A DNA stretch of 64,000 bases, from positions 1 through 64,000 of the forward strand of contig JAGTJN010000002.1 in assembly GCA_020747045.1 (NCBI GenBank), given 5' to 3'. How positions within the stretch are numbered: position 1 is the stretch's first letter; every line of letters starts with the position of its first letter. This DNA is from Phaeosphaeria sp. MPI-PUGE-AT-0046c. Lineage: Eukaryota; Ascomycota; Dothideomycetes; Pleosporales; Phaeosphaeriaceae. Below are positions 55,965-64,000 of the stretch, one piece after another. A program made the position numbers and the translations under genes. The notes under the pieces were generated by a model. The model was not told where the DNA came from and did not search any database. It worked only from the letters and a program-made list of their open reading frames with translations.

Positions 55965-57671
55965 ATGGCGACGAATAACAATATTGAGCTCATACCCGGG
56001 ACGGAGATCATGAATGAGGATGGACACGCCAAGAAGGCACTCATTCCTAAGCCATCTTCAGATCCCCAAGACCCTTTGAACTGGTCGAGAAGATACAAGC
56101 GTATGGTTCTGATGCTAGGAAGATTGAGCATATGCTAACAAAATATTGTAGTCATGGTCATGGCAAGTCAGTGGCTCTTCACATGGATCTCGGTCACTGG
56201 CGCGTTGTCCATTGCTCCGATGTTCCCACTGCTCGGACACGAATTCCATCTCAACAACAACCAACTGTCGATGCTGACAGGTATTACTGTCATCACACTG
56301 GGATTTGCCAACTTCATCATCGTGCCGTTGAGCAACATCTTCGGTCGCCGTGCTGTCAGCTTGGTTTTCTCGGTTCTCATCATGTTGACGTGCATATGGC
56401 AAGCACTCGCTACATCGCATCGCAGCCTGCTCGCTGCACGTGCGATGAACGGTCTAGTCTGCGCAACGAGCGAGTCGATTCCTGTGCAGATGATTGCAGA
56501 TGTATTCTTTCTCCATGAGCGAGGCTTATGGACTGGTGTCTACTTGTGAGTTCAATACTTCTTCTTGAAATCTTCAGCCCTGACATCACTCAGCACCGGC
56601 TACTTTCTCGGAGCCTTCCTCGGTCCAGTCATGGCTGGCTCCATCGGTGGTCACTACGGGTGGAAGTCTTTCTTTTGGCTAGAGACAGCGTTGTCCGGCT
56701 TCGCCATCATCCTTATCGCCCTCACATTTCCGGAGACAAAGTACCATCGCAGCAATGCCGGAAATGGGTCCACTACGATAACTCGAAGTTCGAGCACCGA
56801 TGCAAGTAATGCAGAAGGACAACTAGAGAAGCAAGGTTCACAAGCAATTATCCACGATACAGAGGGAACCTCGCTTGAAGTCGTCCGCGCCAACGGTCGA
56901 CCCTCGCGAGCTCAGTTCATGCCATTCCGAAAGCCCGACTCTCGCTGGAAGATGTTCGTTGTGCGTGATACCTGGACACCAATCAAGGTCTTCTTCAACC
57001 CAATCATCCTTTGGGCCGGCTTGATGTTAGCAGGACCCGCCGATCTAGTCCTCTTCTTCAACATCACCGAGTCGCCCGTCCTCGCTGCTCCGCCATACCT
57101 CTTCACCCCTCAGAACGTTGGCTACACCAACTTTGCCTTTGTTGTTGGAGCTCTGATTGGTCTCGCGACTGCAGGACCATACTCGGACTGGGTTGCTGCT
57201 CGCGCGACGCGCAAGGATGGCGGCGTTCGCGAGGCAGAGATGCGGTTGCCTGCACTGTGGTTCTACATGGTCATCACAATGCTGTCCCTCATCTTGGGTG
57301 GTATCGCCTACCAACGCCAGTGGCCGTGGGGTCACATTGTCGTCTGGGGCTATGGTTTCGCAGGTCTCTCCGTCACCACAGTACCGACCATCTGCATCGC
57401 GTACGCAATTGATTGCTACAAGCCCATCTCTGGCGAGATCATGGTGGTCGCTACGGTATGCAAGAACTTTATTGCTTTCTCGTATAGCTATTGGGTTTTT
57501 GACCTTGCACACGAGAGCAAGGACGGCTGGATCACACCTGCGATGGTAATTTTTGCATGCACCGTGGGACCTGCGCTATTTGCTTTCCCGCTCTACTATG
57601 GCCTAGGGAAGAAGATCCGGACGTGGACTAAAACCTCTGATGTTCACCGCATGGAGGAGATTATTGATTGA
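55965..57671 (+). CDS. MFS transporter
   Basis: The 535-aa model has three exons: 55965-56100, 56152-56545 and 56594-57671 (introns 51 and 48 nt). The cytosolic N-terminus ends DPQDPLNWSRRYK, the DPxNWS motif of fungal drug:H+ antiporter-like MFS proteins, followed by about 12 membrane helices. Motif A-like IFGRRAVSL lies after helix 2, and GPVMAGSIGG marks helix 5. A large polar loop (about 240-310) lies between the two halves. Helix 7 onward starts at FFNPIILWAGLMLAGP. It is probably a plasma-membrane exporter or importer of a small organic molecule; the substrate is unknown. Confidence 0.9.
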
Positions 57672-58291
57672 ACTTGGATGAATTAGTTGTCTCTTTTGCG
57701 AACAGACGTCGGTAATTAGTGACATGGAAGGGAAAGCAAATCTTAGGATTGGAGTTTCAGCATCTCGGCCGGCTTTAGATATACAATGAAATCGCCAGAA
57801 GTTGGGACTCGAGAGATTACCCGTACTTTCCTGTTTGAGCTGCTCCGCATCATTTGAAAGAAAAAAAGTCACCAGTGACTTCTATTCGGCATACTATATC
57901 GCAGTGATGTGGCTATACAGATGAAGCCTCATACAAATGTTTAGGTGTCATGGCTAAGGCGGAAAAGAGTTCCATTCTCATAACAACAATCAACATCAGG
58001 AGAAGGATGAACATGATCCCGTCTAAAGACGAATATTGTTGTAACTTATTTACTTCTTAGCCCAATGAGGACTTCACATCCTTTATTGTAAACCATGTCC
58101 CGTTATGATCATCCGCGCGCTTCTTGAAAAAGTATCCTCAGGCTAACCTCCATGCCATGATGTACCTCACGTGGCTGCAGTGGTATCGACAAAGGAAAAA
58201 CAACATAGGAAAATTAAGACAAGCCGAAAACCTCTTCCGTCTCCTCCGCAGCTGGTTGGAACTTAGCGCGTACCCGTGCCCCGAAGAGCTT
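57672..58291. other. Intergenic region between convergent genes
   Basis: About 620 AT-leaning bases, with no gene recognised. Confidence 0.45.
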
Positions 58292-59059
58292 TCAAATAGC
58301 CTGGCTACCAGTCTTGCCCAGTCGCTTCTTCTCAAGCATTCGACCAACCCATTTCTTAGTTGGAGTGCCATCTTCGCGGAGATTGTGATTTTCCACGTTG
58401 ACAGCAAAGGCATCGGCCGAGAATTTCTTGAGGTAAGAGTGGTTCCTGCTCATGAGATTAGCTGCATAGACATCGTCATAGACATCGCCTGAGGACGCGG
58501 ATACAGGGTCGTCGTGACGCATGGGCGTGGCTTCTATGTTGACGTTGAAGAAATTCGCGCCGAGATTTTCAAACTGGCGGGAGGATGAGGCAGCTGGCTG
58601 AGGATGCAATAATGAGGCTTCGTCGATACCATTGCGTTGGGGGGTACAAGGGGTCTGAGACAATGCCATAAGTGGTGTAGCTTTGACTTCAGACTTGGCA
58701 GAGGAATCTGGCAGTGAGATCTCATTTTCATCGGTCTCGAGCTGAACATCCATGAGAGCTTGAGAATCTTCCGGGATAGTGGCTTGTTGGTCAACCAAAG
58801 GAGTACGCACTGGATGGCCGAGCGAAGCTGCACGGCGACGGGACGAGCACTGCAGTACCAGGTGCCAGATCAGAGCGACAGCCATAACGACGACAAGGAA
58901 GGTTGTGGTCCGAGCCTTGCGATTGACAAGCAGGTTCTCGAAAGAAGTGTCTCGGAAACGCTCGGACACAGATGTGCCCAGCCAGTGGAGTGCATCATCG
59001 ATGGCAATGTCAATCCGAGCAGCCGGACGGTGTCGAGGGAGCGACCAATAGAGAGACAT
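58292..59059 (-). CDS. Predicted single-pass membrane protein, 255 aa
   Basis: This is a leftward, intronless, intact frame. A membrane segment (TTTFLVVVMAVALIWHLVLQ) lies at about residues 51-70, followed by a Ser/Pro/Glu-rich, probably disordered region (LPDSSAKSEVKATPL, LHPQPAASSSRQFENLG) and a basic C-terminus (TKKWVGRMLEKKRLGK). There is no cleavable signal peptide, so a type II or tail-facing-cytosol topology is likely. I recognise no family. The gene converges on the MFS gene and diverges from the HET gene. Confidence 0.6.
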   Translation of the reverse strand: MSLYWSLPRHRPAARIDIAIDDALHWLGTSVSERFRDTSFENLLVNRKARTTTFLVVVMAVALIWHLVLQCSSRRRAASLGHPVRTPLVDQQATIPEDSQALMDVQLETDENEISLPDSSAKSEVKATPLMALSQTPCTPQRNGIDEASLLHPQPAASSSRQFENLGANFFNVNIEATPMRHDDPVSASSGDVYDDVYAANLMSRNHSYLKKFSADAFAVNVENHNLREDGTPTKKWVGRMLEKKRLGKTGSQAI

Positions 59060-59925
59060 CCTGGTGAGTGGTCTCGAAGGGACAGAAGTAGCGTATCAGC
59101 AAGTTACGTCTAGATGTGAGACTTGCGAGAGTCGTGGACCGCAGTGATGTGATACTGTGAGGAGAAATGGTGCTTAGGTAGGTGATGAATATATAGTGCC
59201 AGGGAACGAGGTATTGGCTGATAGGAGGTTCATGCACATTGAAAGTTAACACAAGCCGCTGCCTCACAGACCTGACGACGTGCAATGAAACATGCAAGAA
59301 CAATGAAGAAATCCGGCAAAGTGAAGCCGAACGGGAACTCAAGAAGCTGAAGGGTCGACTACATTGTTACGCTAAAGCAGCAACAATTCACTTTGGAGAG
59401 CTGTGAAGATGATGATTTTATGCTTATGGAGTTTTCATCCTAGGAAACGAAAAAACATTACACGAGCTTGTGTGATGGTCAGTTCAGAATTGAATTTGAC
59501 TCTTTTGTCAATGACGTACAGCAGTTTGACTGATCATCAGACTTCTTGAGAAGGATACGAGATTGGAGATGAGTCTATTTCTCACGATGTAGATCTGCGG
59601 CAATGAAAGATCTATACTTTACTGCCACGTTCGCTGTGCTTACTCTCAGAGTCGATTTTCAGAACTATTTCATATTGCTAACCATGTCTCTGCAAGCCTT
59701 GCATTCTGCCGTCCAATCGTTTTTAGCGCCAAGATCCTGGACCCCCACTTTTACGCAAGCTTATATCGTCCTCTCCAGCCTCTTCTTGTCACACCATAAC
59801 TTCCTCCCATGTCGCACAATGATACCAAATGACTCGAGCGTCGAGACAAACCACTTGGGACAGTACTAGATTATCAAGCAGAGCTCTGGACAGTCAGCTT
59901 CTTTCGTCACGCGTGCGAGTAATCT
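59060..59925. other. Divergent promoter region
   Basis: About 870 bases between the leftward membrane-protein gene and the rightward HET gene. A short plus-strand frame (59603-59869) has no recognisable content. Confidence 0.4.
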
Positions 59926-62104
59926 ATGGAGAATGACCAGAGTACGAAACGATGTATCATCGAGAATGACGTGCCGCATTATCAGACAAGTCCTGTTCAA
60001 CAACAATGGTCTCCGGCCAATCTACATCTTGAATCACTTGACCCCCTCGCGGTATCAACCATGTTGCTCGAGAATATCGACCCGTCGTTGATGCCAGACG
60101 ACCATGTAGATTCGGACCTTTGTGTTCACTGCCAGAGCGCCTGTGACAGATGGGCTGAGGAAACAAATGACGAAGGAACAGAGTACCCACACTGGAACAG
60201 CATCGCCAGATTAGAAGATTCAGCCGCTGCCGGTTGTGTTATGTGCGATCAGCTGTTGCAGAGCCGTACACAAAGCGCTACTGAAAGTGCCAAAGAAGAA
60301 ATCGAAAGATTGGGGCCGACACATACTCGTGGAATCCTATCATTCCTCGAACTCAACATGAAGAGTTCAAAGGGCGAGCCGAACGTCGTTCTGGAGTTTG
60401 CGGTGCTGCCTGCTGAAAATCAACAAATTGGGGCTGAGGTATGCGAGGAGGACTCGAAAATCGTTGTGTGTACATATCTTGCTGATATGATATACGTAGA
60501 CGGATCAGGTGCTTGCTCACATGGCTCCGATTTCTTTAAAGCTTACTTATTGTTAAACAGATTGTACTTTTAACCCAGGACATATTCCAGCGGAAGATAC
60601 TATATATCCTCGTCACCTAATAGCGGATTGGCTGCACGACTGCCGTCAGAATCACCACCAGTGCCGCACAAGTACGATTTTATTTGTCCCGTCCCGGCTC
60701 ATATCAACATATCCCTCTCGTCCCGTCCTGGTTTTGAAAGACGACATTTGCGGTGAGCCCGAGTATGCGACTTTGAGCCATTGCTGGGGCCAAGAAAAAT
60801 ACGACACGCTCACATCACCGCGCTTAGAAGATTTTCAAACACAAGGGGTGCCGGACTCGGCCCTTTCGAAGACATTCCAAGATGCAATCGTCGTGGCACG
60901 AGACCTCAGAATTCCATATATCTGGATCGACTCGCTATGTATCGTTCAAGACGACAACGATGACTGGTTACGCGAGGCAGCCACCATGAGCTCCGTCTAT
61001 GGACACTCAACCCTAAACATTGCCGCTTCTGGTGCGCCTAGCGGAAGATTTGGCTGCTTCTCATCAATCACAGTGCCAACACCACGGACATTCCATATCA
61101 CCAATTCATCCGGACACGCGATGACTTACACCTGCCTCTCAGTTCACTACTACAAGAAATCACTTGGGGACATGCCGCTGATGGAGCGGGGTTGGACTTT
61201 ACAAGAGAGACTGCTTCCCAGCCGAAGTGTACATTTCACGCAGACCCAAGTGTTCTGGGAGTGCTATCAGCGGGTTGCATGCGAGACATTTCCTGAACAA
61301 TTGCCCACCGCCCTAACATATGCGGACGTCTATCTCGAGAAGAAGCTCATATGCCGCTCCATGTGGGGGTGGATTATCGAACGCTACGCAACATGTAATC
61401 TAACCTATAGTGCAGATAAAATGGTGGCCATATCAGGCCTTGCACGACGCATTTATTCACAGACTCAAGATCGATACGTTGCAGGGATGTGGGAATCTGG
61501 TCTGGAAAGGCAATTGTGCTGGAGAGTTGTCGAAGGTGGCTCCAAGGGAGTGAGAAGGGCACCGACATGGTCATGGGTGTCACTCGATAGCCGCCTCTGG
61601 TGGTCCTACTTCGACTACTACGTTGGCACTGAGGAAACCGAGCTGTGGATTAAGATACTCAGCATCGCACTTGAGCACACTGGGGATGATGCTTTCGGTC
61701 AAGTCAACTCGGGGTGCCTCCGTTTGAGCTGCTCGCTCTTATTTCACGCGACATTTGAACACACGGAAGCTAATACAAGCATCATGTCCATATCCAAAGC
61801 CATGGTGCGGGTTCATGTCACTTTGGATGAGAATTATGGGAATGACTGCATCCGGTCGGCCATAGCTCTTCCAGTCTGCAGCGACTTGATCAGTGATCGC
61901 CTACATGGATTGTTGTTGCAAAGGGTGCCAGATGCCAAAGGCCAGTACTTTCGCCTAGGATTATTTGCAATAGATACGAGGGAGGATCGCGAAGCTTTCG
62001 AAACTGCGGCCGCAGATGCACCAAACTCATTGGGCAGTCCTGACGTGATCAGCATGAGCGAGGACGAGCTCGGGAGAACCCAGTGGGTAATCGATCTTGT
62101 ATAA
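59926..62104 (+). CDS. HET-domain (heterokaryon incompatibility) protein
   Basis: The 702-aa model has two exons, 59926-60508 and 60579-62104, joined over a 70-nt intron (TCA-G|GA). The first exon carries a cysteine motif, LCVHCQSACDRW...GCVMCDQLL, seen upstream of many HET domains. The HET domain starts at about residue 257 with YATLSHCWG. It continues LSKTFQDAI, IPYIWIDSLCIVQDDNDDW and MSSVYGHSTLNIAASG, and closes with RGWTLQERLLPSR. Such proteins trigger or regulate cell death after fusion of unlike hyphae, and the domain is related to TIR-like immune domains. The allele partner and specificity are unknown. Confidence 0.92.
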
Positions 62105-62997
62105 GCTGCAGTCACACAGTTTATCTTCGCGGGTATTCAACTCGTTACATCTACCCACCTTGCCGCTCCGCCTGACATGAATCAAGGCTACCGTGATATA
62201 AATTAATCACAGAGCATATTTATTCCTTCTTTGAATTGAAGTGCATTTCGGGTGATCAGAATGTGCTTGCATGTCTGCGAGACTTCGGTACTCCATACGC
62301 AAACTGAGAGGCCCTTGCTGCCAACGAGACTGAATACACCCAGAGCATCTAAGTCCACCCGAATCGTTAATATCTGGCAGCGATTGGGCCAAATTACAAT
62401 AAGTTGATTGCTCCTTCATCTTCTATCTTATGCTGCACCACCTGCATCGGTACCAATTCGTTTACACCAATCTGTTGGTTAAAGTTGGGCGATTCAGACA
62501 AACTCGTGCTTACTACCTACAACTTTTCCCATCATAATCAAGATTCAAGCAAACTATTGGAACCCTGCATATATATGTTAACTTATTGACCTCGTAGCTA
62601 TAATCATGTGTAGGAAACCTTGGAACAGGTAGTGTTTTAGGGTTTATATAGTACACCACAACTTTAGATACAATCACTACTAGATATTCGATAACCAACA
62701 GGTAGTCAGATGAGAAACTCCGACAATAAGCAGCCTGGGGTAGTCTATATCACTCCCCTCTTACAGTATCACCAATTCAAGAAGCAAGGCAAATAGGTCA
62801 GCAAAATGACATGACGCACCCTCTCGTCGCCCTCGCTTCACCACTCAAGATTACGACTTCACGTTGATCGATTCCCAGGACGTGAGGAAAACACAAGGGT
62901 ATTTTAACATCCTACATCATTCCATCTCATCAATTACATATCATCTCCTAAGACCACGTCCCCACCTCAGCGCCCTTCACCATCCATTCATCCCACC
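62105..62997. other. Intergenic region between convergent genes
   Basis: About 890 AT-rich bases, with no gene recognised. Confidence 0.45.
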
Positions 62998-64000
62998 TCA
63001 GAAATCCATCTTCAACGCAATCTTCGGCTGTCCTTCATCATCATCCCCCCTCTCCACCCTCCTCACCGGGCCCTGGCCACTCTTCAAAACCCCTTCAATA
63101 AAGCCCCTCTGCTCGGGACTCAATCCACCCACAACCGCCCTAAATGCGTCCTGGTCTTGGCCTGCAATCTCAAGCAATCTCGCAGCAGTTTCTTGGCTAG
63201 TATTTGGCTCTTTTTGTGCGCGCTCCAACAAGGCGGGGATGATGATTTTAGCAGCAACTTGGCGCTGCTGGGGCGTCGGCAGTGTAGATATGAACGCAAC
63301 GAGTGTTTGTGCGAGTGTAGTACGCGAGTCTTCGAGTCCTTCAGTGTCGGAGGGTTGTGCAAGGAAGGAGAGAATTTGCGGTAACATGAGTGCAGCTAGG
63401 CTAGTTTCGAAGGCGCCCTTCTTTGGTAGTAACAGCAATGAGCGGCAGCAGCTTGCTGCGACTTTAGATGTGAGGCGCGCGTGAAGGCAGTCGAAGAGGT
63501 CGTCGACGAATCGTTTAACGAGTGGGTCGCTTGGCGAGAAAGCGGAAGATGCGGAGCTGAGGAGGATTGTGGTGGCGAGAATGGAGTTCTTCTCACAGGC
63601 GAGTGCGGCGTCGAATTCGCGCTGTTGGGCGTGTCGCAGGATAGCCAGGAATCGTGTCAGTGTAGCGCGTAATTGCTTGCTCGTATCTTCTGTTGCCTCG
63701 ACTTGCGGTGCGAGGCTGGTGATGAAGCGCTTGAAGATTGGTAATGCTTGTGGTACCACAGTCGCTTGGCAGGCACCAGTGCCCATGATAGTCGTGAAGA
63801 TGTGTAGTATACAAGCGTGTAGGTCCGCCTTGATGATTGATGGGAAGACTTGTGCGGCATCGACAAGCGCTGAGAGCGCTGTTGTGAGAAGTGCAACAGC
63901 TTCTTCGTTGAGCTCATGGCGAGCTACATTATCGTTAGTCCAAGTCGTCTTGCAGGACACGGCATTACGCACCTTTCGAGTTGCTCTCTTCCAGCCCGGG
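62998..64000 (-). CDS. C-terminus of a Laa1/HEATR5-like HEAT-repeat protein (partial)
   Basis: The leftward frame ends at 62998. The main exon is 62998-63923, an intron follows at 63924-63972 (GTGCGT...ATGTAG), and the next exon runs off the window at 63973. The ~318 visible residues are all-helical HEAT-like repeats (ALLTTALSALVDAAQVFPSI, LVKRFVDDLFDCLHARL, LAQTLVAFISTLPTPQQRQV). They end with LSPEQRGFIEGVLKSG, which resembles the C-terminus of HEATR5/Laa1. Laa1 is a very large AP-1-associated protein of clathrin traffic at the Golgi and endosomes. The assignment rests on the C-terminus only. Confidence 0.7.
   Translation of the reverse strand, partial: PGWKRATRKVRNAVSCKTTWTNDNVARHELNEEAVALLTTALSALVDAAQVFPSIIKADLHACILHIFTTIMGTGACQATVVPQALPIFKRFITSLAPQVEATEDTSKQLRATLTRFLAILRHAQQREFDAALACEKNSILATTILLSSASSAFSPSDPLVKRFVDDLFDCLHARLTSKVAASCCRSLLLLPKKGAFETSLAALMLPQILSFLAQPSDTEGLEDSRTTLAQTLVAFISTLPTPQQRQVAAKIIIPALLERAQKEPNTSQETAARLLEIAGQDQDAFRAVVGGLSPEQRGFIEGVLKSGQGPVRRVERGDDDEGQPKIALKMDF

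Noticed and set aside
1..64000. CRISPR arrays, operons, prokaryotic or prophage elements, telomeric repeats
   Set aside because: None seen. The gene structure is eukaryotic throughout and no regular spaced repeats or telomere-type arrays were found.

Overview
This window is nuclear DNA of a filamentous ascomycete (Pezizomycotina). Genes are spaced at about 1-3 kb on both strands and carry short spliceosomal introns (about 45-108 nt) with GTANGT-type donors, CTAAC/CTGAC-like branch sites and YAG acceptors. The protein set is typical of mould fungi: HET-domain protein, bicupin oxalate decarboxylase, CFEM-like and small secreted proteins, microsomal P450, Nrd1/Seb1, Crt10, Yhm2. The style fits Dothideomycetes (Pleosporales), but that placement is inference.

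The window has two halves. From 1 to about 23 kb it is gene-poor and rich in relics. It holds the start of a secreted hydrolase-like gene (1-147), a sulfotransferase-like gene, a broken C2H2 zinc-finger gene, a multi-pass membrane protein interrupted by one in-frame TAG, a ~196-bp tandem repeat, a CFEM-type protein, a decayed sterol-dehydrogenase gene and a decayed Ras GTPase gene side by side, a tRNA-Ser-like fragment, a cytochrome P450, an ankyrin relic, three small secreted proteins lying far apart, a tiny gene whose start codon is split by an intron, and an APH-family kinase. Several nonsense changes in the relics read as C-to-T, which suggests repeat-induced point mutation (RIP).

From about 23.9 kb to the end the window is gene-dense and mostly intact: SDR, VOC/glyoxalase-like protein, F-box protein, carbonyl-reductase-like SDR, alpha/beta hydrolase, oxalate decarboxylase, DUF1275 membrane protein, Crt10, Yhm2-type citrate/oxoglutarate carrier, mitochondrial citrate synthase, Nrd1/Seb1, LOG-family protein, CLPTM1, arylsulfatase, GPI-type His/Cys repeat protein, AidB-like acyl-CoA dehydrogenase, MFS transporter, a single-pass membrane protein, a HET protein, and the C-terminus of a Laa1/HEATR5-like protein cut by the window edge.

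The clearest functional grouping is organic-acid metabolism. Citrate synthase and the Yhm2 citrate carrier are adjacent on the same strand, and oxalate decarboxylase lies 6 kb away. No PKS, NRPS or terpene-synthase core gene is present, so no biosynthetic cluster is claimed. The most novel-looking items are the cysteine-rich secreted proteins in the decayed half, the split-start-codon gene, the TAG-interrupted membrane protein, and the tandem CFEM-spaced and HWHC-repeat surface proteins.
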